Shown: positions 1-6,768 of the stretch, one piece after another | Layout: every line of letters starts with the position of its first letter | Position numbering within the stretch: position 1 is the stretch's first letter | Assembly (NCBI GenBank): GCA_964425275.1 | Contig: CAYRLZ010000026.1 | Coordinates: 1-38,219, forward strand | Length of the DNA: 38,219 nt | DNA from: CAYRLZ01 sp964425275 | GTDB taxonomy: Bacteria > Hydrothermota > Tepidihabitantia > Tepidihabitantales > JBDRVQ01 | Reading direction: 5' to 3' | Translations under genes and position numbers: made by a program | Notes under the pieces: model-generated | Seen by the model: the letters and a program-made list of their open reading frames with translations, nothing else | Told to the model about the DNA's origin: nothing | Databases searched by the model: none

Positions 1-2
1 AT

Positions 3-119
3 TACCGTCAAGTGTTTAACCTGCCAATTTTAGAATTCTAACTTCCGAGCGGCGTCTATTTCTATCGGCTAAAAGCGGGTGAATATAAGGCGACGAGGAA
101 AATGGTGAAGATGGAGTGA
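3..119 (+). pseudogene. 3' remnant of a gene with a T9SS C-terminal sorting tail
   Basis: The frame ending in TGA at 117-119 reads LPSGVYFYRLKAGEY, then KATRKMVKME. This is the last part of a T9SS type-A C-terminal domain, which sends secreted proteins of FCB-group bacteria through the outer membrane. The same frame has a TAA stop at 39-41, just before LPSG, so the gene is either broken here or only its tail is left; the window edge hides the rest. A second copy of the tail lies after hicA. The family match rests on the typical SGVYFYRL and KMVKME wording. Whether the upstream gene is functional cannot be seen. Confidence 0.7.
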
Positions 120-150
120 TTTAACCGTTTAGCGTGTTCCGTTGACCGTG
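74..150 (+). repeat. left direct repeat flanking hicBA
   Basis: This copy runs from AGCGGGTGA at 74 to CGTGTTCCGTTGACCGTG at 133-150. About 38 of the first 46 bases match the right copy at 773-818, and the final 18 bases are identical to 837-854. It spans the end of the T9SS tail, its stop codon and about 30 nt of 3' flank. Confidence 0.8.
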
Positions 151-205
151 GAAGAATAAACAAGGACGGGAAGAAATCCCCGCTTTAATTCTCATTCCCC
201 TAATA

Positions 206-233
206 TTGACAGGGATAATAAATATGCTATAAT
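206..233 (+). promoter_or_regulatory. hicBA promoter, leaderless type
   Basis: A perfect TTGACA (206-211), a 16-nt spacer and a perfect TATAAT (228-233). The hicB ATG is at 239, only 5 nt after the -10 box, so transcription should start at or next to the start codon. Confidence 0.85.
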
Positions 234-238
234 AGATT

Positions 239-535
239 ATGTTAGACCTTCATATTTTGATAGAAAGAGAGGGTGAGTTATACTCTGCCTTATGCCTGGA
301 ACTTAATGTTGCCTCTCAGGGAAGGACGATTGAAGAGGTAGAGAAAAATATCCGGGAGGCGATTGAACTCTATTTGGAAGATGTCTATGAAGCCGGAGAT
401 GAAAAAGAATTTATTCCCAGACCGGCACCAGTTGAGGAATGGCTTAAATACTTCCAAAGGGAGGCAGAAATTGTAAAGGAGGAATTGCTTAAAGATAAGA
501 AGCGGTTCAATCTGAGAGAGGTCGTGGTTGGATAA
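239..535 (+). CDS. hicB: HicB-family antitoxin
   Basis: HicB antitoxins bind and neutralise the HicA mRNA interferase and usually repress their own operon. The 98-residue product has the partly degraded RNase H-like HicB core: an N-terminal strand pair with LCLELNVASQGRTIEEV at about 19-35, followed by the helix EKNIREAIELYLE. The C-terminal part (about 60-98) is charged and helical, and I see no clear ribbon-helix-helix or HTH domain, so DNA binding is uncertain. The ATG at 239 sits 5 nt after a perfect -10 box and has no Shine-Dalgarno site, which points to a leaderless mRNA. It overlaps hicA by 8 nt. Antitoxin-first order is common among hic loci. The module lies between two copies of a T9SS tail sequence. 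Confidence 0.85.
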   Translation: MLDLHILIEREGELYSALCLELNVASQGRTIEEVEKNIREAIELYLEDVYEAGDEKEFIPRPAPVEEWLKYFQREAEIVKEELLKDKKRFNLREVVVG

Positions 536-761
536 ACGGCTCCTAAATCTCTCCTCCCAAGAGGTGGCAAGAATTTTAGAGAAATTTGGCTTTACAATTT
601 CAAGGCAACGGGGTAGTCATATCCAATATGTCGGAGTCATTAAAGGTATCAAAAGAAAAGTAACTTTAGTTTCTAACCAAAGGAGTTTTACTCCGAAGAC
701 GATGAAATCAATGATTGAACAATCAGGTTTTACTGAAGATGATTGGGTCAGAATGTTATAA
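528..761 (+). CDS. hicA: HicA-family toxin (mRNA interferase)
   Basis: HicA is a small RNA-binding toxin with a dsRBD-like fold that cleaves mRNA when it is not bound by HicB. The 77-residue product has the family layout: SSQEVARILEKFGF at about 9-22, then SRQRGSHIQYVG, in which the His of GSH is the expected catalytic residue, and a C-terminal helix pair ending in GFTEDDW. The start is TTG at 528 inside the end of hicB. The site GAGAGAGG at 514-521 gives a good Shine-Dalgarno at about 6-7 nt, so hicA is translated by SD while hicB appears leaderless. It should be co-transcribed with hicB from 206-233. A T9SS-tail remnant in the same frame follows the stop directly. Confidence 0.85.
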   Translation: MDKRLLNLSSQEVARILEKFGFTISRQRGSHIQYVGVIKGIKRKVTLVSNQRSFTPKTMKSMIEQSGFTEDDWVRML

Positions 762-767
762 GATTAA

Positions 768-818
768 TTAGAAGCGGGTGAGTTCACTGCGACGAAGAAG
801 ATGGTGAAGATGGAGTAA
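768..818 (+). pseudogene. second T9SS tail remnant, directly after hicA
   Basis: In the frame of hicA, 7 nt past its stop, the sequence reads LEAGEFTATKKMVKME and ends with TAA at 816-818. This is the last 16 or so residues of a T9SS tail, closely matching the remnant at 74-119 (KAGEYKATRKMVKME). It has no start codon or upstream body of its own. Confidence 0.7.
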
Positions 819-854
819 AGAGCGAAAACCCGTTACCGTGTTCCGTTGACCGTG
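773..854 (+). repeat. right direct repeat flanking hicBA
   Basis: The partner of 74-150. The coding part matches at about 38 of 46 bases, with both strand and codon phase kept. The last 18 bases, CGTGTTCCGTTGACCGTG at 837-854, are identical to 133-150. Confidence 0.8.
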
Positions 855-927
855 AGGATAAAAATAAAAGAAATCTCTCTTTTTTATTGACACTTACTAT
901 GGGGGTAAACGAATTCCCTAACTACCT

Positions 928-3483
928 TTAAGTTTGTAATCTCTTTTTCCAATTGGCGAGTAATAAAAGTGCCTCTAGGGGAGTAAGTTTATCAATATCC
1001 TTCTCTCTTAACTCCTTTAAGATTTCTTTTATGGTTGGGTCTTCCTGAGGTAAAAATAGGGAAAGGGAGACACCTTTTAGGCCCACTTCTTCTCCTTTCT
1101 CTAAATCTTTTAAGACCTCTTTTGCCCTTTCCGTCACTTCTTTTGGTAAGCCAGCGAGTTTTGCTACTTCTATGCCATAACTTCGGGAACTTTTTCCTTC
1201 GGCCAGTTTTTTTAAAAATATCATCCCCTCTTTTGTCTCCTTGACTAAGAAATGATAATTCTTTGCCACTTTTAGATATTCCGTGATATCAGTTAATTCA
1301 TGGTAATGGGTGGCAAAAAGAGTCTTTGGGCATAACTTGGGGTTTTGGTATAAATATTCGCAGACCGCCCAGGCGATTGCTAAGCCATCATAGGTTGCCG
1401 TTCCCCTCCCCACTTCGTCAAGGATTACCAGACTTTTTGGTGTGGCATTATTTAAGATGTTAGCGGTCTCCTGCATCTCGGCTAAAAATGTTGAAACACC
1501 TCTTGATAAGTCATCGGAGGCACCGATGCGGGTGAAAATTTTATCAACGATTCCAATCTTTGCCTCTTTTGCCGGGACAAACGAACCAATCTGGGCCATT
1601 ATGACAATTAAGGCTACCTGACGGAGATAGGTAGATTTTCCTGACATATTTGGTCCGGTGATGATCATCATCCTTTCTTCTTCTGAGAGGTGAGTATCAT
1701 TTGGGACAAAAGGAGAAGGGCCCATTCTTTCAACGACGGGATGTCGGCCTTCTTTGATATAAATCCCTTCCCCAGAGAATATCTCTGGGCAGGTATAATT
1801 ATATTTTTGAGCGACGGCGGCAAAGTTGCAATAGCAATCAATCTCGGCGCAGATTTTGGCAAATTGGAATATGGCATCCTTTTGTTGGGCGACCTTCTTT
1901 CTCAATTCAACAAAAATCTGATATTCTAACTTTCTAATCCTTTCCTCGGCGTGTAAAATTTTGGTCTCTAACTCTTTGAGTTGGGGGGTAATGAATCTCT
2001 CACAATTAGAAAGGGTCTGTTTTCTTAAATAATTCTTCGGGACATATTTTATGTAGGATTTGGTCACTTCCAGATAGTAGCCGAAGACGGAATTGTAACC
2101 AATCCGCAGGTTTGGGATATTTGTCTTTTTTCTCTCTTCGGCTTCCATCTTCATCAGGTATTCCTTGGAATTTCTTGACAGATTGCGCAACTCATCCAGT
2201 TCCTTACTTATTCCCTCTTTTATCAATCCGCCCTCGGTTAAAGAGAGGGGTAGGTCAGGAAGTAAGGTATGGTTAATACTCTCCACCAAATCGGAGAAAT
2301 CCGGAACGGCGTTATGGAAAGAGGCGAGAGGCAGAGAATCTTTTAATAGAGTCTTAATTGTTTTTGCCTCAGAGAGCCATTTCCCCAAGAGGAGAATCTC
2401 TCGGGCATTTGCCCTTTCCTGGGCGACCCTTGTGCCAATCCTTTCAATATCGCCAACTCTTTTCAGGCTTTCAATTAAGGAGTTTAAGATATAAGGAGAA
2501 GAGTAGAGAAAGGAGACGATGCGCTGCCTCTCTTTAATTTTATCTTCGTCCCGGAGCGGAAAGAGGAGCCATTTTCTCAATAACCTTGCCCCCAAGGGGG
2601 TGGCGGTATTATCTAATGCCCACAAGAGACTCCCCTCGGTCTTCCCATCAACTGGCCTTTCGGTTAACTCTAAATTGCGCCTGGTTGTCTTATCTAAGAT
2701 GAGATAATCTTCTTCTTCATAAAAGGAAATCTTCTTTAGGTTCTTTACCGCCTCCTTCTGGGTCTCTTTTAGATAATAGAGAATCGCGCCACAAGCCGCG
2801 ATACACTCTCTCTTCTCTTCTAAGTTAAAAGGGATTAAATTGGTGATGCCGAAGAAGTCCTTAATCTCATTGTAGGCAAATTCATAAGAAAAGTAATAAT
2901 CTTCTAAGGTAGTCTTAGGGACGTCCGGAGATAGGAATTCACTTAGGATAAAGGATTGGGGAATGAGGATTTCTTTTGGGTCAATCCTGGCGATTTCTTC
3001 TGATAAATCTCCTTTTTTTATTAAAGATGTATAGAATTCACCAGTTGATATGTCGCAGTAGGCGATGCCCAAGTCTTCGGCATTATCGGAATAGATGGCT
3101 AAGAGAAAATTATTCCTCTTGGCTTCTAATAATGAAGGTGCGACGATAGTCCCCGGTGTGATAACCTCAACCACATCGCGGAGGATAAGATTGCGGGAAG
3201 GAGAAGGTTCTTCCAGTTGTTCGCAGACCGCCACCTTATAACCACTTTCCACCAACTTTCGGAGATAGGTCTCTAAGGACCTTACCGGAATACCGGCTAA
3301 TGGGATTTTGGTATTCTGGCCATAGGAGCGGGAGGTTAAGGTTAAGCCTAAGGCCTGGGAGGCGGTTTGGGCATCCTCGTAGAACATCTCATAGAAATCA
3401 CCGAGGCGAAATAAAAGCAAGCAGTCTTTATATTTCTTTTTTATCCGATGGTATTGAGAAAGGAGCGGGGTTAAAGTCGCCAT
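928..3483 (-). CDS. mutS: DNA mismatch repair protein MutS
   Basis: MutS recognises mismatches and small loops in newly replicated DNA and recruits MutL using ATP. The 851-residue product is full length for MutS1. The mismatch-reading motif F-x-E is seen in GDFYEMFYEDA near residues 29-37. The connector, lever and clamp domains fill the middle. The ATPase has Walker A GPNMSGKST near residue 611 and Walker B LVILDEVGRGT near 688, followed by an ATHYHEL signature. The C-terminal region ends in a short helical tail. It is the last gene of the operon that starts with miaB, 12 nt after the Fe-S glycosylase-like gene. The AAGGAG upstream of the ATG is about 15 nt away, farther than ideal. No mutL is in the window. 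Confidence 0.97.
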   Translation of the reverse strand: MATLTPLLSQYHRIKKKYKDCLLLFRLGDFYEMFYEDAQTASQALGLTLTSRSYGQNTKIPLAGIPVRSLETYLRKLVESGYKVAVCEQLEEPSPSRNLILRDVVEVITPGTIVAPSLLEAKRNNFLLAIYSDNAEDLGIAYCDISTGEFYTSLIKKGDLSEEIARIDPKEILIPQSFILSEFLSPDVPKTTLEDYYFSYEFAYNEIKDFFGITNLIPFNLEEKRECIAACGAILYYLKETQKEAVKNLKKISFYEEEDYLILDKTTRRNLELTERPVDGKTEGSLLWALDNTATPLGARLLRKWLLFPLRDEDKIKERQRIVSFLYSSPYILNSLIESLKRVGDIERIGTRVAQERANAREILLLGKWLSEAKTIKTLLKDSLPLASFHNAVPDFSDLVESINHTLLPDLPLSLTEGGLIKEGISKELDELRNLSRNSKEYLMKMEAEERKKTNIPNLRIGYNSVFGYYLEVTKSYIKYVPKNYLRKQTLSNCERFITPQLKELETKILHAEERIRKLEYQIFVELRKKVAQQKDAIFQFAKICAEIDCYCNFAAVAQKYNYTCPEIFSGEGIYIKEGRHPVVERMGPSPFVPNDTHLSEEERMMIITGPNMSGKSTYLRQVALIVIMAQIGSFVPAKEAKIGIVDKIFTRIGASDDLSRGVSTFLAEMQETANILNNATPKSLVILDEVGRGTATYDGLAIAWAVCEYLYQNPKLCPKTLFATHYHELTDITEYLKVAKNYHFLVKETKEGMIFLKKLAEGKSSRSYGIEVAKLAGLPKEVTERAKEVLKDLEKGEEVGLKGVSLSLFLPQEDPTIKEILKELREKDIDKLTPLEALLLLANWKKRLQT

Positions 3484-3495
3484 AGATAAATTATT

Positions 3496-4437
3496 TTACT
3501 CCTTCCACATCTGATAAGCGGTCCACTTCTTATATTTTTTACATATCTTATTAATGCCGCATTCTTGGCACCTTGGGTCTAAATCAGTACAAAACCCCTC
3601 CTCAAAGAGATAGAATGTTCCATTATCAACATAAAATGGAATTCTTCCGGACTGAGAAACAACGTCTTCAATCAAAGGTCTCATTTTGCTCGCCAGGACA
3701 ATATAAGGACGTCTTCCTTCATACTCCACGCTCTCTAATAAACCGCTTCGGCAAAATATCTTTCCGACATGGCCATCCACAATCATTAAGGTTTCTTTCA
3801 TCTTTGCTATTTCTTCTCGCCATATTTCGTTAAAGAGAAAAACTACCCAATTGACAAACATCCGGCAAGCCTTTGGGTCATTTCCAACCCAACCGGCTTC
3901 CAAAATTAGGTGAGTTTTTAGAAATTGAAACAGATGAATTGGTTTTCCTTTTTTGAGTTGCTCTATTATGATTTCAAGAAAATTTCGGTCTTTTTCTTTT
4001 AGCCACTTGATAAAACCCTCGTAGGCCTTAAAACGGTAGGTAAAAAGCGATAGTGGTTTTATTCCCCCTAAGGCGCCAACTTTATAAAGAAGCGAACCTT
4101 TTTCGCCAGCAACGTCTTTGAAGAGTTTAAATAGTTTGGATTCGGGAATCTTATCGGGGTTAAATAATAGGTCATCGGTAAACTCCTCCGAGATTCTTAT
4201 AGACATTTCTCTAACCTTTTCAAATTTTGCCTGTTGATTAATCAAAACCCGCAGTAATAAATAGCGAAGTATTTTTTCCCGGCTTTCCGTAGTAGGAAAA
4301 AACGGCGATAAATTATTTGGTAAAGCCATATGCCTCGGCCACCTTTTGCTCCATTTGATTTTTCCCTGCTCTTCTAAGATGCCCAGGAGTTTATTTCTTT
4401 CTTCGTTTGATAAAGCCTTTTGCTTTTCCTTCGCCAT
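3496..4437 (-). CDS. HhH-GPD-type Fe-S DNA glycosylase-like protein, paired with a DNA methyltransferase
   Basis: I read this 313-residue protein as a divergent member of the endonuclease III/MutY (HhH-GPD) superfamily, whose members excise bases from DNA. The C-terminus has Cys283-x6-Cys290-x2-Cys293-x5-Cys299, exactly the spacing of the endonuclease III [4Fe-4S] loop. MIVDGHVGKIFCRSGLL near 219-235 resembles VDTHVFRVxNRLG of the family, which makes Asp221 the likely catalytic Asp. LLLRVLINQQAKFEKV near 60-75 resembles the helix bearing the conserved Gln. The hairpin region (AGWVGNDPKACRMF) is degenerate; Lys189 is a possible Schiff-base Lys but sits farther from the Asp than in E. coli Nth. 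The first 40-50 residues are basic and not recognised. The gene overlaps the upstream methyltransferase by 47 nt, so the two probably work together. The role could be restriction by base excision or repair of methylation damage. Fold confidence is good, function is open. Confidence 0.65.
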   Translation of the reverse strand: MAKEKQKALSNEERNKLLGILEEQGKIKWSKRWPRHMALPNNLSPFFPTTESREKILRYLLLRVLINQQAKFEKVREMSIRISEEFTDDLLFNPDKIPESKLFKLFKDVAGEKGSLLYKVGALGGIKPLSLFTYRFKAYEGFIKWLKEKDRNFLEIIIEQLKKGKPIHLFQFLKTHLILEAGWVGNDPKACRMFVNWVVFLFNEIWREEIAKMKETLMIVDGHVGKIFCRSGLLESVEYEGRRPYIVLASKMRPLIEDVVSQSGRIPFYVDNGTFYLFEEGFCTDLDPRCQECGINKICKKYKKWTAYQMWKE

Positions 4438-5347
4438 TTTTCACTACCGATTTTTGAACCGCTACTCTTTTTTGCAATTGGGTTCGCAGTCGTTTGGCAT
4501 CCTTTCTAAATGTAAAAAAGACATCGTAATCTCTTTCAAATAATAAGTTTTCTTCTAACCCCATCTTTTCTTTAATTATCGGATAGAGTTCTAAGTCAAT
4601 TTCGTATCCGATACTATTTCTTTTTAAGAGGGCGGCCACTTTATTCGTTGTCCCAGAACCAGTAAATGGGTCTAAGACAGTCTCACCGATATGGGAGAAG
4701 AGTTTTATTAATCGGTAAGGAATCTCCGGAGGGAAAGCCGCGACCCCATTTTCCAAGCGGTTTTTCAATGGTAAAACATTAACCATATGCCAGGTAGTTA
4801 AATACCACTTATTTTCTTGATATTCCTTTATATCAATTTTCGAACTTTTCTTTATCTCCTTTGGGATGTCTTGATAATTAAACTCGCCGTTTTGGAAAAT
4901 TAAGATTGTCTCTTGAATATTGTCGGGGTAAAAATACATCGGGTAGGGATGTTGTAAAATAACTCCGCTCCTTCGGCTGATGCGGATATAACCCTCCGGC
5001 TTTATCCAAATAATCTTATCTCGGTAAAGAAAGCCTTCCTCCAAATAGATTTTAGTGAGGTCAGCAACTACGGGATATTTTTCCCCTCTGATTAAAGTAT
5101 CATCACAGATAATAGAAACCACTCTTCCTTTAGCGACAACCCTCTTTAATTCCTTAGCCACCCTTCTCATCTTTTCTAAGTATTCCGAATAACTCCGAAA
5201 AAAGTCAGGATAGTCAAAGGGGGCATTAAAATAAGGGGGACTAGTTACAACAAGATGGATAGAACCATTTTCTATCTCCTCCATATTTTCGGAATCCCCA
5301 AAGATTAGTTTGTGGGATGTTCTATTGGTTTGCAGTTGGTTGCTCAC
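4391..5347 (-). CDS. beta-class site-specific DNA methyltransferase (probably N4-cytosine)
   Basis: This enzyme should move a methyl group from S-adenosylmethionine to an exocyclic amino group in a specific DNA site. Catalytic motif IV, TSPPY, is at residues 35-39 and the AdoMet-binding motif I, LDPFTGSGTT, at 225-234. Motif IV before motif I defines the beta class. TSPPY is more typical of N4-cytosine enzymes (adenine enzymes usually have DPPY or NPPY), but this is not decisive. Residues 60-200, between the motifs, hold the likely target-recognition region; the tail after 280 is very basic (KGFIKRRKK). The start is GTG at 5347, 23 nt after lapB, with only a weak AGAAG upstream. It overlaps the glycosylase-like gene by 47 nt. 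No ordinary restriction nuclease gene is next to it. Confidence 0.85.
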   Translation of the reverse strand: MSNQLQTNRTSHKLIFGDSENMEEIENGSIHLVVTSPPYFNAPFDYPDFFRSYSEYLEKMRRVAKELKRVVAKGRVVSIICDDTLIRGEKYPVVADLTKIYLEEGFLYRDKIIWIKPEGYIRISRRSGVILQHPYPMYFYPDNIQETILIFQNGEFNYQDIPKEIKKSSKIDIKEYQENKWYLTTWHMVNVLPLKNRLENGVAAFPPEIPYRLIKLFSHIGETVLDPFTGSGTTNKVAALLKRNSIGYEIDLELYPIIKEKMGLEENLLFERDYDVFFTFRKDAKRLRTQLQKRVAVQKSVVKNGEGKAKGFIKRRKK

Positions 5348-5370
5348 TTCTACTTATTAAACCTTATCAA

Positions 5371-6465
5371 TCAAGCAATTATAAACTTCCAGGAAAAGCA
5401 GTTAGGACAGAAGAGAGAATAGGTTGCTAGGCTTTTGCCACAGGCGGGACAGAAAAACTCTCTCTTCTCTTTTTTCTCCATCAATCTAATTAAAATGCGG
5501 TGGGCCGATTCCCAGCGGTTCGCCATAAGATAGGCCTTTAAGAGATTTAGCAGATAAAGGTCTTCATCTCCCTTATATCTTTCTAAGACTTTAATCGCCG
5601 CCTCGGGTGTCTCTTTTTTTAGATAGATTTCAGACAAGGCGAGGAAAAATTCTAATGTCTCGGGGTGAGATTTTAGGTATCGTTCGTAAATAGTTTCCAA
5701 TTCATTATACCGGCCAACCGAATAATATAATCCCTCCATTTTCTCTTTGAGAAGGGGAAAGTAGCGAGAATCCTTTTCAATTATGGTAGAAAATGTTTGG
5801 ATGGCTTTTCCCTTTTCGCCGGTTTGGGAATAATGCTCAGCCAGGTAGAGAAGGGAAGGAATGGGTAATTCGGATTTCTCGCCCTTCTCTAAATAGGCGA
5901 TGCCTTTTTTAGTATCTTTTTTCAATAAACCATTTCCTAACTCCGCGTAGAAAAGAGGCAATTTATCCTTAGCAACCTTTGCCAGTTTTCCAAGAAGTTC
6001 TTCGGCGGCCGAAAAATTCTCCTCTCGGAGATATAAGGCAAAAAGAGTGGCTAAACTTTCGGCGTCACCATCCATCTTGATTAACTCTTCAAGGATGGAT
6101 ATTGCCTTTAAGTGTCTTTTCTCCTGGATATATAATCGGGCGAGATGTCTTAAGATTTTTTTCTCTTTTTCTTGGGGCAGATTCCGGCGCAAGGCGAGTC
6201 GCTCACCAATTGCCATTGCCGTATTGAAATCGCCTTTTTCTAAATAGAGGCGAGAGAGATAGAGATAGGCATCAATAAATTCACTATTGCGCCTCACAAT
6301 TTCTTTCAACCGCTCAATCGCCAGTTCTTTTTTCCCTTCAATTATCAGTTCCAGGGCATTAGAGAAATCTAATTCGGGGGGACGGCGTCTTTTTAAGGCA
6401 TCCCGAATTAAAGGGTAAACGGCTAAAAAGAGAACAATTAATATTAATATGATAAGCAGTGGCAT
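5371..6465 (-). CDS. lapB: LapB/YciM-like TPR protein with C-terminal zinc ribbon
   Basis: LapB is an inner-membrane-anchored TPR protein that in E. coli, with FtsH, controls LPS synthesis by turning over LpxC. The 364-residue product fits the family layout. There is one N-terminal membrane helix (LLIILILIVLFLAVYPLI), then tandem TPR-like helices from about 35 to 325. The C-terminal rubredoxin-type ribbon is FCPACGKSLATYSLFCPNC. The gene has a good Shine-Dalgarno (AAGGAG, 7 nt) and follows lapA by 9 nt. No lpx or LPS gene is in the window, so the LPS role is taken from the family. Confidence 0.85.
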   Translation of the reverse strand: MPLLIILILIVLFLAVYPLIRDALKRRRPPELDFSNALELIIEGKKELAIERLKEIVRRNSEFIDAYLYLSRLYLEKGDFNTAMAIGERLALRRNLPQEKEKKILRHLARLYIQEKRHLKAISILEELIKMDGDAESLATLFALYLREENFSAAEELLGKLAKVAKDKLPLFYAELGNGLLKKDTKKGIAYLEKGEKSELPIPSLLYLAEHYSQTGEKGKAIQTFSTIIEKDSRYFPLLKEKMEGLYYSVGRYNELETIYERYLKSHPETLEFFLALSEIYLKKETPEAAIKVLERYKGDEDLYLLNLLKAYLMANRWESAHRILIRLMEKKEKREFFCPACGKSLATYSLFCPNCFSWKFIIA

Positions 6466-6474
6466 TTTATCTCC

Positions 6475-6768
6475 TTATTTATTAAGAGGTAAATTTCTTA
6501 ATCCCTGCAACTCTTCCAAGAGGGCTTCTTTCTCTTTCTTTACTCTCCTAATTTCCCGGCGCAGTTTTATTTCGGAGATAGCAGCAAAGATGCCAACGGT
6601 TAATAACCCTAAGGCATAGGCATAAAGCATTACCACAGCTAAGGGGACATTGAAATAGTTCTGCCAGAAGACTCGCACGACATTGACATTTTCCCGGGCA
6701 TTGAGTATCGCCAGGACACTGCCGGCGATGACAATGATAATTGTTAAGGCAACTCTTAAAGCGGTCAT
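6475..6768 (-). CDS. lapA: LapA-family (DUF1049) membrane protein
   Basis: LapA is a small inner-membrane partner of LapB in envelope assembly. The 97-residue product has two hydrophobic helices (about 5-22 and 42-64) with the intervening NARENVNVVRVFWQNYFNVPL typical of the family, then a charged coiled-coil tail (IKLRREIRRVKKEKEALL). It overlaps the end of miaB by 4 nt and has GGAGG 5 nt before its ATG, so it is translated within the miaB operon. The lapA-lapB order is the usual one. Confidence 0.87.
   Translation of the reverse strand: MTALRVALTIIIVIAGSVLAILNARENVNVVRVFWQNYFNVPLAVVMLYAYALGLLTVGIFAAISEIKLRREIRRVKKEKEALLEELQGLRNLPLNK

Noticed and set aside
9..50. Array-like TCTAACTTCC near the window start, shared with mini-array 3
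   Set aside because: Only one 10-mer matches, with no 12-nt register around it, and the sequence is explained by the T9SS tail frame.
866..883. Terminator between hicA and mutS (AAAAGA/TCTTTT stem with a T-run)
   Set aside because: The stem has one G-C pair and would be very weak. It is possible but not supportable from sequence alone.
888..893. TTGACA on the plus strand near 888 as a promoter
   Set aside because: There is no -10 at a usable distance and no plus-strand gene downstream.
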